Assembly: GCA_023250585.1 (NCBI GenBank)
Contig: JAHFAK010000007.1
Span: 19,282 to 38,126 of the forward strand
Length of the DNA: 18,845 nt
Direction: 5' to 3'
Source: Deltaproteobacteria bacterium
GTDB lineage: Bacteria > Bdellovibrionota_F > JAHFAK01
Position numbers and translations under genes: made by a program. A model generated the notes under the pieces. The model was not told the origin of the DNA. It ran no database searches and saw only the letters and a program-made list of their open reading frames with translations. Positions within the stretch are counted from its first letter, which is position 1, and every line of letters starts with the position of its first letter. This document shows, piece by piece, positions 1 to 7,351 of this stretch.

Positions 1-22
1 CATTTTGAATGCATCTTAGAAT
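1..22. repeat. Right end of a 125-bp palindromic element (copy C, cut by the window edge)
   Basis: The first 22 bases match the right terminus of the complete element at 10553-10677 (bases 10656-10677) at 20 of 22 positions. The mismatches are at window bases 14 and 20. The element body lies outside the window. Its end falls 16 bp before the agmatinase start codon, so it sits in the promoter or leader region of that gene. An in-frame ATG at position 9 is inside the repeat and is therefore an unlikely start for the gene. Confidence 0.7.
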
Positions 23-38
23 AGAGCTAGGGACAACG

Positions 39-914
39 ATGAATTTTTTAGGATTAGAAAAAGAATATACCGAAGAAAAAACTTCAAAAATTGTTATTCT
101 TCCTGTTCCTTTTGAAAAAACAACGTCGTATATGCAGGGAACGAAATACTCCCCGGAAGCTATTATTAAAGCATCGGAGCAAGTCGAACTCTATGATGAA
201 GAATTTGATACGGAAGCATATACGCATGGAATATATACCGATCCTTATTTTTATCGAGAAGTTGATCTTGATAAACTTTCAATAGAAAAGGGCTTAGATA
301 CAATTAAAGATCGTGTTGATCATCATCTTCGCAACAAAAAAATGGTTATTTCTATTGGCGGTGAACATTCAATCACGGCGCTGATTTTTAAATCCTATTG
401 GGAAAAATACAATAAAGATATTGGGATTATTCAATTCGATGCGCACGGAGATTTGCGCGAATCATATCATGATGAAAAGTACAGTCATGCTTCAATAATG
501 AAACGTGTATTTGATTACGTTGATTCTAAAGATAAAGTTTTACAGATCGGTATTCGTGCGATTTCAAAAGAAGAAAGCCTTTTTATAAAAGAACGAAATC
601 TCAATCTTGTTAAGGCGCATGAATTATATGATAATAAAAATGCTTACAAGAAATTCTTAGAGAAACTTCCGAAGCAAGTCTATATAACCGTTGATTTAGA
701 TTTCTTCGATTCTTCAGAAATTCAGCACTTAGGAACACCTGAGCCTGGTGGATTTTCTTATCGAGAGTACATCTCAATTCTAAAAGAAATTAAAAAAACA
801 AAAACGATTGTTGGATTTGATGTAAACGAACTTTCATCGAGCAGTCAATCTGCTGTTTCTGATTTCTATTCCGCACGACTTATGTACAAAACCATAAGCT
901 GTATGATGTCTTAA
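39..914 (+). CDS. speB: Agmatinase / ureohydrolase (arginase) family protein
   Basis: A 291-residue protein of the arginase/agmatinase/formiminoglutamase family. These binuclear Mn enzymes hydrolyse a guanidino group to urea; agmatinase turns agmatine into putrescine in polyamine synthesis. The metal-binding motifs are all visible: GGEHS (His110), DAHGD (Asp134, His136, Asp138) and DLDFFD (Asp219, Asp221), followed by GTPEPGG in the substrate loop. Length is usual for SpeB. The start at 39 was chosen because AGGGA at 29-33 gives a ribosome site 5 nt upstream. The alternative ATG at 9 lies in a repeat and adds ten unconserved residues. The gene converges on the next one, and the two stop codons share TTAA at 911-914. 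Family assignment is firm. Agmatinase rather than arginase or another guanidino-hydrolase is an inference from the motif style. Confidence 0.85.
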   Translation: MNFLGLEKEYTEEKTSKIVILPVPFEKTTSYMQGTKYSPEAIIKASEQVELYDEEFDTEAYTHGIYTDPYFYREVDLDKLSIEKGLDTIKDRVDHHLRNKKMVISIGGEHSITALIFKSYWEKYNKDIGIIQFDAHGDLRESYHDEKYSHASIMKRVFDYVDSKDKVLQIGIRAISKEESLFIKERNLNLVKAHELYDNKNAYKKFLEKLPKQVYITVDLDFFDSSEIQHLGTPEPGGFSYREYISILKEIKKTKTIVGFDVNELSSSSQSAVSDFYSARLMYKTISCMMS

Positions 915-1276
915 GCAGCAAGCTTTAACTCAAGATCGCCATAGATTGGAAGAGGTTTTAAGGATTTAGGTAATGTATCTTTTACTAATTCAATAAGCCC
1001 TAAATCAACCAGAAACATAACGTCTTGGTATACATTTTTAAAATTTTTACCAACTATTTTTGAAAGTTCTTTAATTGAATTCGGTTTATCATGAATAATA
1101 GTTTGTAAAATTGTTAGGCGAGGTGCCGAAAATAATCTTTCAGCGACTTTAACGTTTGAACAAATAATAACCTGATCCTGCGATCGTGAATTTAGTTTTC
1201 CTTCAAGGGCATGCCTCCAGCGTTTTTTTGTTACTTCACTTTTTTCAATGACGATTATAGCTTTTTTTAATTTCAT
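911..1276 (-). CDS. Winged-helix DNA-binding protein, probable antitoxin of a TumE-type pair
   Basis: A 121-residue protein with a MarR/ArsR-like winged helix in roughly residues 45-105 (ERLFSAPRLTILQTI, then a recognition-helix region around SIKELSKIVGKNFKNVYQDV). It resembles the HVO_A0114-type putative DNA-binding proteins that commonly follow TumE/DUF6516 toxins. It overlaps the upstream gene by ATGA (1273-1276), which implies translational coupling with the toxin. As antitoxin it would neutralise the toxin and repress the pair, and a good dyad lies in front of the toxin gene at 1574-1595. The winged-helix call is from sequence pattern; the antitoxin role is inferred from the partner. Confidence 0.65.
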   Translation of the reverse strand: MKLKKAIIVIEKSEVTKKRWRHALEGKLNSRSQDQVIICSNVKVAERLFSAPRLTILQTIIHDKPNSIKELSKIVGKNFKNVYQDVMFLVDLGLIELVKDTLPKSLKPLPIYGDLELKLAA

Positions 1277-1572
1277 ATACTATATCCTTTCTTTTTAACA
1301 AGATCCCAAAAGTCATCTAAGAGTTTTTCATATGTTTTAAATATATATTTTTCTTCTTTACTATGAATATGTAAATGGTGTCCTTTCGGTTTATGATTAT
1401 CAAAACCTACTATAATATTTCCATCATGAACAAGATAGAGAGAATATTTTAATCCCTCCGGATAATGAATATCTTTTGGAATCTGCCAGACTTTTAATTC
1501 TACAATTGCAAATTTATTACTCTTTTTATGAGATATAAGTTTCTTTTCATGAAAAAGTAGGCTTGCTTTCAT
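1273..1572 (-). CDS. TumE-like (DUF6516) toxin
   Basis: A 99-residue protein resembling the TumE/DUF6516 toxin family. It has an N-terminal strand-rich part (FAIVELKVWQIP), a central segment (GLKYSLYLVHDGNIIVGFDN) and a histidine-rich stretch GHHLHIHSKEE, then a C-terminal helix typical of the end of the fold. Members occur as the first gene of a toxin-antitoxin pair followed by a winged-helix antitoxin, which is the arrangement here. No Shine-Dalgarno sequence precedes the ATG at 1572, and the 22-bp dyad 1574-1595 abuts it, so the mRNA may be leaderless. The molecular target is not evident from the sequence. The family call rests on pattern memory plus gene pairing. Confidence 0.6.
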   Translation of the reverse strand: MKASLLFHEKKLISHKKSNKFAIVELKVWQIPKDIHYPEGLKYSLYLVHDGNIIVGFDNHKPKGHHLHIHSKEEKYIFKTYEKLLDDFWDLVKKKGYSI

Positions 1573-1573
1573 C

Positions 1574-1595
1574 TATATGGTTATATGACCATATA
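1574..1595 (-). promoter_or_regulatory. Operator-like dyad over the predicted toxin promoter
   Basis: Perfect inverted repeat with 8-bp arms TATATGGT and ACCATATA and a 6-bp spacer, beginning 2 bp upstream of the toxin start codon. On the minus strand a TTGACT -35-like hexamer lies at 1612-1607, and TCATAT (1588-1583) is at an 18-bp spacing, so the dyad would cover the -10 region and the start site. This is the classical position for autorepression by the antitoxin. The dyad is seen; its role is inferred. Confidence 0.55.
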
Positions 1596-2083
1596 TTAAG
1601 TAAAAAAGTCAAATATTCAAGAATGATTAAATGAATTTTAGAAATAAAGACTGGCAATAGAAATCGTAATTTTTATTACCACTCCTACATAAATAAGTAC
1701 TATGTGTCTCATTCTATCCCTCACATTAGAGATTGAGTCTTATATTACTTATTTTATGCAAGTTGCGAGCCAGGTTTTTATAAAAATAGATAAGTAATTT
1801 CAGTTAGTTAGATTTATTTTCGGATGTATTACTTAGAAATTTGATTAAACGGTATTTGTAAAGTGTAACTTTTTTGCATATTAGAAGTTTTTCAAATGTC
1901 CAGAAGAGATAACTTCTTCTATCCGCCTTCGCGGAGTACGAGGGCATATGCTGTGGGTGAATGCGCGGGAGCTTTGGGGCGGATGTCGCCCCAGGACTTA
2001 CAGGCGGATACCCTCCGTAGCCTTGGCGAAGGAGGGTAATAAATGGTACCACGGCTTTAGCCGTGGGGCTCTATCAAAATTTT
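1596..2083. other. Long intergenic region between two toxin-antitoxin-type pairs
   Basis: About 490 bp without a convincing gene. The part 1613-1920 is AT-rich and I see no RNA gene or conserved signal in it. The part 1921-2066 is sharply more GC-rich and packed with hairpins, listed separately. An 82-codon open frame on the minus strand (1804-2052) runs straight through the hairpin cluster, has a composition unlike a protein, and is not called. Confidence 0.6.
1921..2066. repeat. Cluster of GC-rich palindromes
   Basis: Four inverted repeats stand out from the AT-rich surroundings: TCCGC-cttc-GCGGA (1922-1935); TGGGGCG-gatgt-CGCCCCA (1975-1993); TACCCTCC...GGAGGGTA with an inner GCC-tt-GGC (2009-2038); and CCACGGC-ttta-GCCGTGG (2049-2066). 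Together they look like a composite or remnant repeat of the REP or IS200/IS605-hairpin sort. The third unit resembles a repeat inside the kinase gene at 16363-16389. No T-run follows the last hairpin in the direction of HEPN transcription, so it is not a typical intrinsic terminator. Confidence 0.65.
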
Positions 2084-2476
2084 TTATAATTTTTTAAGAA
2101 CAATTTCACATGTTTTAATAAAGCCTTCTACTTTGTTTTGTACCAATACGACATCATTTTCTTCTACTTCAAAGAAATCCTCGTAGTCACTGTCTTGTCG
2201 TTTTTCAAAAGATTGTGAAAGTGTTTTTGCTATCTCTATAGAAATAACATTTGTTTTCACAAAATGCTTATGAAAGAGAAATATTACTCCGCTATGTTTT
2301 GATGAATCAAGTTCTTGAGTGGCAAGTAATGCACGTGCAGCATAAAACGCTGCATAGTAAAATCTATTAAGTGCTCCATTCAATGATTTATTTTTCAGTA
2401 ATAAGAGACCGTCTTTAAATGTGCTTTTTGATCTTTTCAACCGATACCTTGCTAAAGTCGAGAGCTCTTTCTTCAT
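2084..2476 (-). CDS. HEPN domain protein (partner of MNT nucleotidyltransferase)
   Basis: A 130-residue all-helical HEPN protein. The core signature is ALNRFYYAAFYAARALL in the first helical pair, then SGVIFLFHKHFVKT, and RQDSDYEDFF near residue 95. HEPN proteins in MNT/HEPN pairs act as RNase toxins or as non-catalytic partners. The usual Rx4-6H RNase motif is here R-QDSD-Y with no histidine, so a nuclease function is doubtful. The start at 2476 gives an ATGA overlap with the upstream MNT gene (2473-2476) and a usual family length. A GTG at 2527 in the same frame would add 17 residues and overlap that gene by 55 bp. Fold assignment is good; toxin activity is unproven. Confidence 0.75.
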   Translation of the reverse strand: MKKELSTLARYRLKRSKSTFKDGLLLLKNKSLNGALNRFYYAAFYAARALLATQELDSSKHSGVIFLFHKHFVKTNVISIEIAKTLSQSFEKRQDSDYEDFFEVEENDVVLVQNKVEGFIKTCEIVLKKL

Positions 2477-2823
2477 AGTTGAATGCCAGTCGATTTTAAA
2501 TTCTTTATAAAGGGAGTTATCTTCCACAGACGGTTATTAAATACCGATAGGGGAACAATCCGAGGGGATATATAGACATTATACTTAAGATTAATAGCAA
2601 ACGTACATTCAAAAATCTGATCTAAGATTGGCCGAGCGGAATCTTTAATTAATACGAGAATATCGATGTCAGAATGAGGTGTGTCTTCACCTGATACTTT
2701 TGAACCAAAGAGTACTAATTTAACAAGGTTTTTTTGAAGAAGTCGTGACAGAGTTATTTTTAATTCAGTAACTGCATGTATGTCTTTTTTTTTATGAAGG
2801 ATTTTTTCAATTGATGATCTCAT
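2473..2823 (-). CDS. MNT-type minimal nucleotidyltransferase (HEPN partner)
   Basis: A 116-residue protein with the minimal nucleotidyltransferase signature LVLFGSKVSGEDTPHSDIDILV (residues about 37-58). It contains the GS motif and the DxD pair that binds metal and nucleotide. In MntA/HepT-like modules this protein is the antitoxin and adenylylates the HEPN partner. The third catalytic acidic residue expected after the DxD strand is not obvious, so activity could be weak or absent. It is the promoter-proximal gene of the pair and is coupled to HEPN by ATGA. No clear ribosome site precedes the ATG at 2823. Confidence 0.75.
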   Translation of the reverse strand: MRSSIEKILHKKKDIHAVTELKITLSRLLQKNLVKLVLFGSKVSGEDTPHSDIDILVLIKDSARPILDQIFECTFAINLKYNVYISPRIVPLSVFNNRLWKITPFIKNLKSTGIQL

Positions 2824-2882
2824 ATATGTATGATTTCATTAAAAGAAGGAATTTTCAAGTCCCAATAAAATAGAATGAGCTT

Positions 2883-4127
2883 TTAAGACATAAGATCCTG
2901 ATACAGCGGAAATGCATCACAGAGCTCTCGTATAGTATTTTTGGCTGCTTGAATAATCTTTGTATCCTGAGGGTGTTCAATAATATCAGCGATCATGGTA
3001 CCAATTTTTTTCATTTCAGATTCTTTCATTCCACGTGTGGTTAGAGCAGGGGTTCCAATTCGTATGCCACTGGTAACAAAGGGACTCTTATCATCAAACG
3101 GCACCATATTTTTATTGACGGTCATGCCGGCTTCATCGAGAATTTTCTCTGCATCTTTGCCTGTGATATTTTTATTGCGCAGATCAATGAGCAGGAGGTG
3201 GCAGTCAGTTCCTCCCGTAACGAGCGTAAAATTTCGTTCTTTTAATACTGATCCGAGTGTCCGAGCGTTTTTCAAAACGTGAGTCTGATAATTTTTAAAT
3301 TCAGGTTCTAGTGCTTCTCCTAAAGCAACTGCTTTTGCGGCTATGACATGCATAAGTGGTCCACCTTGCATGCCTGGAAATACAAGCTTTCTAATATTTT
3401 CACCAAATGGTGCTTTCGCCATAATCATACCGCCACGAGGCCCACGTAAAGTCTTGTGAGTAGTGGTCGTGATAATATCACAGTAAGGGACAGGATTAGG
3501 GTAGAGGCCTGATGCTATAAGTCCTGCAGGATGAGCAATATCAGCAAGTAAAATTGCCTTTATTGAATCTGCAATCTCACGAAATTTTTTGAAGTCGAGT
3601 GCTTTTGGATATGCACTAAAACCGGCAATAATCATCTTTGGTTTATGCTCGTTTGCAAGACGAGCAAGATTTTCATAATCAATATCATGAGTGCCTTCGG
3701 TTACTCCATAGGGAATAATCTTGAAAAATTTTCCGGAAAAATTGACGGGAGATCCATGCGTGAGATGGCCACCGCATGATAAATTCATTGCAAGTATAGT
3801 ATCGCCAAAATTCAAGACACTAAAATAGGCTTCCATATTTGCGCTAGATCCAGAATGCGGTTGAACATTGACGTAATCAACTCCAAAGAGTTTTTGTGCG
3901 CGCTCGATAGCAAGAGATTCAGCAACATCTACAAATTCACACCCGCCGTAATATCGTTTACCGGGATATCCCTCTGCGTATTTATTGGTGAAAACACTGC
4001 CAAGAGCTTCAAGCACGGCAACGCTTACAAAATTTTCACTTGCAATGAGTTCAAGTTTATTTTGCTGGCGTTCTAATTCATTTTTGATACTTCTATAAAT
4101 TTCAGGATCTTTTTTTTGAAGATTCAT
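2883..4127 (-). CDS. glyA: Serine hydroxymethyltransferase
   Basis: A 414-residue PLP enzyme interconverting serine and glycine with tetrahydrofolate; it is the main source of one-carbon units. It begins [14 protein letters not shown] and shows [40 protein letters not shown] and the PLP-lysine motif [14 protein letters not shown] (Lys225), ending at the usual family length. The start at 4127 was chosen for fold, length and a GAGG ribosome site 9 nt upstream. The frame is open back to 4250, but that would overlap rpiB by 149 bp with unconserved residues. The gene overlaps the end of rpiB by 26 bp in another frame and is the last gene of the yceD-rpmF-rpiB-glyA run. Confidence 0.95.
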   Translation of the reverse strand: MNLQKKDPEIYRSIKNELERQQNKLELIASENFVSVAVLEALGSVFTNKYAEGYPGKRYYGGCEFVDVAESLAIERAQKLFGVDYVNVQPHSGSSANMEAYFSVLNFGDTILAMNLSCGGHLTHGSPVNFSGKFFKIIPYGVTEGTHDIDYENLARLANEHKPKMIIAGFSAYPKALDFKKFREIADSIKAILLADIAHPAGLIASGLYPNPVPYCDIITTTTHKTLRGPRGGMIMAKAPFGENIRKLVFPGMQGGPLMHVIAAKAVALGEALEPEFKNYQTHVLKNARTLGSVLKERNFTLVTGGTDCHLLLIDLRNKNITGKDAEKILDEAGMTVNKNMVPFDDKSPFVTSGIRIGTPALTTRGMKESEMKKIGTMIADIIEHPQDTKIIQAAKNTIRELCDAFPLYQDLMS

Positions 4128-4575
4128 TATTTTTCGCCTCGATTGAGTTGATTTTTTCGAGGCGTCGTGTGTGTCGACCACCTTCGAAATTTTCGTTGAG
4201 CCAAATCGTAACAAGTTTTTTTGCACGTTCAGGAGTGGTTGTTCGTCCACCTAATACAAGAATATTTGCATTGTTATGAACTTTCGCCATCTTGGCGCTC
4301 AGTTCATCATGGACAAGCGCCGCACGAACATTGGGAAATTTATTTGCAGCTATTGAAATCCCGATACCTGTGCCGCACATTAATATGCCGAGGCTGTATT
4401 CATTATTAGAAATCTTTTGTGCAACTGCGGCGGCAAAATCAGGATAATCAACCGATTCCTCGGAATGAGTTCCAAGGTCAATTACGGTGTAACCATTGTC
4501 CTGAAGATAATTTTTAACTTCTTCTTTAAGAGAATAACCACCGTGATCAGCTGCAATAAGAATTTCTTTATGCAT
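4102..4575 (-). CDS. rpiB: Ribose-5-phosphate isomerase B
   Basis: A 157-residue RpiB/LacAB-family isomerase that interconverts ribose 5-phosphate and ribulose 5-phosphate in the non-oxidative pentose phosphate pathway. Visible signatures are the N-terminal [12 protein letters not shown] (Asp10, His11), DYPDFA, the catalytic-cysteine loop [14 protein letters not shown] (Cys67) and [19 protein letters not shown]. The last 15 or so residues, rich in Lys, Asn and Ser, are a variable tail that runs into the beginning of glyA. Functionally it connects to deoB and punA further along, because those release ribose 5-phosphate from nucleosides. Confidence 0.93.
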   Translation of the reverse strand: MHKEILIAADHGGYSLKEEVKNYLQDNGYTVIDLGTHSEESVDYPDFAAAVAQKISNNEYSLGILMCGTGIGISIAANKFPNVRAALVHDELSAKMAKVHNNANILVLGGRTTTPERAKKLVTIWLNENFEGGRHTRRLEKINSIEAKNNESSKKRS

Positions 4576-4592
4576 ACACTTTCATTCAATGC

Positions 4593-4778
4593 TTATCTTG
4601 CTGCAATAACTTGCTTACCTTTATACTGTCCACATGCAGGACATGCGCGATGTGGAAGCATTGGTTGTCCGCATGCTTTATTTGGACACGTAATAAAATT
4701 ATTTGGTTCAGCAAGATGGTGATGTGCTCTATGCATACCTTGTCGTGATTTACTTTTTCGTCTCTTTGGTACTGGCAT
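4593..4778 (-). CDS. rpmF: 50S ribosomal protein L32
   Basis: A 61-residue basic protein beginning MPVPKRRKSKSRQGMHRAHH, the classical L32 N-terminus. It is followed by a zinc-ribbon of cysteines (CPNKACGQ and CPACGQYKG), so it is of the zinc-binding type. It overlaps the end of the DUF177 gene by 29 bp, and the yceD-rpmF order is the widely conserved one. In many bacteria fatty-acid genes (plsX, fabH) follow; here rpiB and glyA follow instead. Confidence 0.95.
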   Translation of the reverse strand: MPVPKRRKSKSRQGMHRAHHHLAEPNNFITCPNKACGQPMLPHRACPACGQYKGKQVIAAR

Positions 4779-5337
4779 GTGCTTTTCCTTTCTTTATAGC
4801 TATGTTTTGTATATCTTTAAATGGTGATTGATGATCTTCTTCTTGTGGTTTTTCTTCACATTTGCATGTCTCATGATTTCTATTGATTCCACAATACGGG
4901 CAAAGGCCCTTGCAGCTTTCACTGCAACGATAACTCATGGGAACTATAAGTGATAAATGTTCTCCAATTATAGGAACAATATCGAGTTCATCTTTATTGA
5001 GATTAAAAAGGGTTAGCTCTTCCTCATCGTGATATGTATGGTTTTGAAGATTATGTGCATCTGCTTTAAAAAATACACGTTTCATAGTTTCATCGATAGG
5101 AAGAATGAACTCCTCTAAACAATTCATACAACGAGGTTTCAGGTGCGTTTTTACGACACAATCTAAATAGAGATCATGTTCAATAAAATAGACACGAACT
5201 TTAATTTCAATTGAGTCTTTTATATACTTTCTTATTTCATCTTGTGGAGTAAAAAAACTTGCCAAGAGCTCGGGCGCAATAGTTTCTTCGAAGAAGCACT
5301 CCTCATTCTTATTAAGATGTTTTATATTAATTTTCAT
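4750..5337 (-). CDS. yceD: YceD/DUF177 family protein (large ribosomal subunit biogenesis)
   Basis: A 195-residue member of the DUF177 family, always found next to rpmF and linked to 23S rRNA or large-subunit maturation. It has the cysteine pair RCMNCLEEF (about residues 89-97) and a later cysteine-rich stretch, CSESCKGLCPYCGINRN followed by CKC (about residues 138-160), suggestive of a metal-binding site. A charged tail of about 30 residues extends past the usual end and overlaps rpmF. It is the first gene of the housekeeping run. Its upstream region is occupied by a 125-bp palindromic element that begins 47 bp from the start codon. Confidence 0.85.
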   Translation of the reverse strand: MKINIKHLNKNEECFFEETIAPELLASFFTPQDEIRKYIKDSIEIKVRVYFIEHDLYLDCVVKTHLKPRCMNCLEEFILPIDETMKRVFFKADAHNLQNHTYHDEEELTLFNLNKDELDIVPIIGEHLSLIVPMSYRCSESCKGLCPYCGINRNHETCKCEEKPQEEDHQSPFKDIQNIAIKKGKAHASTKETKK

Positions 5338-5383
5338 AACTTAGTTAGTGATATTTTCTCTATGGAAACCATCAAAAAGTCAA

Positions 5384-5508
5384 GGGAACCTCTAAAAACC
5401 ACCCATCTACTTCGTTGTCCACACATTCGCAATCCTCACGTATTGGGATATACGCTCCGGTTGCTCATGTGTGTACGCCTCGTATCTGGACACTTTTTAG
5501 AGGTCCCC
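5384..5508. repeat. 125-bp palindromic element, copy A (MITE-like)
   Basis: Terminal inverted repeats of 15 bp, GGGAACCTCTAAAAA at 5384-5398 and TTTTTAGAGGTCCCC at 5494-5508, match at 14 of 15 positions when one is reverse-complemented. The interior is imperfectly palindromic about its centre. Total length is exactly that of the element at 10553-10677, and the interiors share CTTCGT-GTC and TCCTCA(A)CGTA blocks although the termini differ. No clear target duplication is seen. A related motif, GAGAGGTGCCC, lies just outside at 5525-5535. Confidence 0.65.
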
Positions 5509-5544
5509 AAAAAAACATTGGTATGAGAGGTGCCCTCAAGAATC

Positions 5545-5901
5545 TTACGGCTTTTTAGGTTCTTCTGGCTTTTCCTTCTCTTTTGTCTCTTGAGGAGGTG
5601 TTTCACCCATATTTTGCTTACAGGGCTTTGAAAACAGTCCTTTTACGTTTATCTTTTGTATATTTTTATTCAAATCGCATAGTGTTTTTGCCTTTTCAAT
5701 CCGTTCTTTATTGTATTTTACCTTGAGTTGTATAGCTGCTTTTTCTGTATCAACACCAGTTACCGTAAACCCTTGTTGTACTAAGTCACTTTTGATTTCT
5801 TCGAGCTTGGCGGGATCTTTGGCTATAACTTCCATATCGACTTGTTTTGAGCAAGCCATTATGCTTGATAGAACAAAAGCTATGATAATCAAATATCTCA
5901 T
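5545..5901 (-). CDS. Small predicted lipoprotein, function unknown
   Basis: A 118-residue protein starting MRYLIIIAFVLSSIMACSKQ. The short basic start, hydrophobic run and cysteine at residue 17 make a lipoprotein signal (IMAC) likely. The mature part is charged, with two short alpha/beta-like repeats (VIAKDPAKLEEIKSDLVQQGF, then VKYNKERIEKAKTLCDLNKN) that recall SPOR- or BON-like small folds without matching either. A Pro/Glu/Lys-rich tail follows (TPPQETKEKEKPEEPKKP). Starting at 5901 puts the signal peptide at the terminus; an in-frame start at 5937 would add 12 polar residues before it. It is divergent from rsmB with about 80 bp between. I do not recognise a specific family. Confidence 0.65.
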   Translation of the reverse strand: MRYLIIIAFVLSSIMACSKQVDMEVIAKDPAKLEEIKSDLVQQGFTVTGVDTEKAAIQLKVKYNKERIEKAKTLCDLNKNIQKINVKGLFSKPCKQNMGETPPQETKEKEKPEEPKKP

Positions 5902-5982
5902 ACCACGCTTTGTACTACTAATTGCGTCAAATTGCAATAAAAAAAATTGCTTTTATTCTCGCTCTCGGCTATGGCTGTATGA

Positions 5983-7323
5983 ATGGTACGATCTTCTCCA
6001 CATAACACCCGAAAAATCGCCGTAGAACTTCTTGAAAAAATTGATACTTCAGTTGCACCCTCTCAAATGCTTTTGGAACAAGCTTTTCGTGAGTACACAT
6101 TACCATATCATGATCGTGCTCTCATTAAAGAAACGGTGTGGGGAGTGTTACGCAATCGCAATTTACTCGATTGGATTATTAATCGGGAAATTAAGATAGA
6201 CCAAATAAAAAAAGAATGTATGAATTTTTTGCGAGTAGGAACGTACCAACTTCATTTTTTAGATAAAATTCCTTCATATGCGGTTCTCAATGAAGTTGTT
6301 GGTGCAATCACTCATAAAAAAAATAAAGGATTTGTAAATGCTGTTTTACGTAAGATCAGTAATCAGAAATCGATTCAGCCATCCGTAGCGCAATTTGAGA
6401 ATCTTGCCGATTATTTAGCAACAAAATATTCTCATCCTCATTGGATCGTTGATTTACTTATACAGAATTTTGGTAAAGAAAAAGCAGTTGAGGTACTGCA
6501 GTATAATAATGAAGAATCTCTTTCGTGTATTCGTGTGAATAAATTACGCATTGGAAGAAATCAACTTCTTGAAAAATTGAAAGCAAAAGATATTGAAGTA
6601 TCAAAAACACCCACTTCTCCCGATGGATTAATTATCCATACAAAAGGCGTTCAGATTAATAAGCTTGATGTTTACACTGGTGGAGGATGCGATATACAAA
6701 AAGAATCATCACAACTCGTCAGCTTTATTGTTAATCCACTCAATCATGAACGAATCCTTGATGCCTGTGCTGGTAGCGGTGGTAAGACATTACATATGAG
6801 TGCGCTTATGAAAAATACCGGCGAAGTTACTGCGCTTGATAAAAATATCAATGCGCTTGATCGTTTGCGTACAAATCAAAATCGTTTGGCGGTCAAGAAT
6901 ATAAAAGTATTTCAAAAAGATTTTTTACACTTTGAATCTCGCATACCCTTCGATAAAATTCTCATCGATGCTCCATGCTCTGGGCTTGGAACTATGAGCA
7001 GAAACCCCGAAATTCGCTTTCGAAAACAAACAAAAGATGTTCATACGCTTTCACAATTGCAAGCAAGCCTCTTAGAAAAAGCTGCACAATGTATAAAGCC
7101 ACAAGGCATCCTTGTTTATAGTGTGTGTACGTTTACGAATGAAGAAACAGAAAGAGTGATTACATCATTTTTATCTTCACATAAAGATTTTCAGCTCCTT
7201 CACATTCCTCAAAAGTATATTCCCAAAAATTCACGCTACACTAAAGGCAAGCTTTTAATTTTCCCTCATGAAGGAATGGAAGGCTTTTTTATTGCGATGA
7301 TGGAACGTTTGACTATTACGTAA
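5983..7323 (+). CDS. rsmB: 16S rRNA (cytosine-967-C5)-methyltransferase
   Basis: A 446-residue RsmB (Fmu/Sun) enzyme. Residues 5-135 are a NusB-like RNA-binding domain (RALIKETVWGVLRNRNLLDW, FLRVGTYQLHFLDKIP, NAVLRKI). The C-terminal Rossmann methyltransferase has the SAM site DACAGSGGKT (from Asp260), DAPCSGLGTMSRNPE (Cys332) and YSVCTFTNEETE with the nucleophilic Cys382. It makes m5C967 in 16S rRNA. Length is typical. The ATG at 5983 has no obvious Shine-Dalgarno sequence. The toxin gene follows 26 bp downstream on the same strand. Confidence 0.93.
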   Translation: MVRSSPHNTRKIAVELLEKIDTSVAPSQMLLEQAFREYTLPYHDRALIKETVWGVLRNRNLLDWIINREIKIDQIKKECMNFLRVGTYQLHFLDKIPSYAVLNEVVGAITHKKNKGFVNAVLRKISNQKSIQPSVAQFENLADYLATKYSHPHWIVDLLIQNFGKEKAVEVLQYNNEESLSCIRVNKLRIGRNQLLEKLKAKDIEVSKTPTSPDGLIIHTKGVQINKLDVYTGGGCDIQKESSQLVSFIVNPLNHERILDACAGSGGKTLHMSALMKNTGEVTALDKNINALDRLRTNQNRLAVKNIKVFQKDFLHFESRIPFDKILIDAPCSGLGTMSRNPEIRFRKQTKDVHTLSQLQASLLEKAAQCIKPQGILVYSVCTFTNEETERVITSFLSSHKDFQLLHIPQKYIPKNSRYTKGKLLIFPHEGMEGFFIAMMERLTIT

Positions 7324-7337
7324 ATAATACGTACTCT

Positions 7338-7351
7338 ATATATTAATATAT
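7338..7351. promoter_or_regulatory. AT palindrome at the higB start codon, possible operator
   Basis: ATATATTAATATAT is a perfect 14-bp palindrome that runs into the ATG of the toxin gene (7350). Antitoxins of the HigA type usually repress from such a position. In AT-rich DNA a palindrome of this composition can arise by chance, so confidence is low. Confidence 0.3.

Noticed and set aside
1596-1920. tRNA, small RNA or riboswitch in the long intergenic region
   Set aside because: No cloverleaf, T-loop or conserved aptamer pattern could be found by eye; it remains unexplained AT-rich sequence.
1804-2052. 82-codon open frame on the minus strand
   Set aside because: It reads through the GC-rich hairpin cluster, its composition changes abruptly within the frame, and it has no recognisable protein pattern.
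2049-2066. Intrinsic terminator for the MNT/HEPN transcript
   Set aside because: The stem is only 7 bp and no T-run follows in the direction of transcription; it fits the neighbouring repeat cluster better.
4128-4250. N-terminal extension of glyA
   Set aside because: The upstream codons overlap rpiB and are unlike any SHMT N-terminus; the start at 4127 has a ribosome site and gives the normal length.
5242-5526. 94-codon plus-strand frame crossing the start of yceD and the 125-bp element
   Set aside because: It is antisense to a clear DUF177 gene and then runs through a palindrome; there is no independent support.
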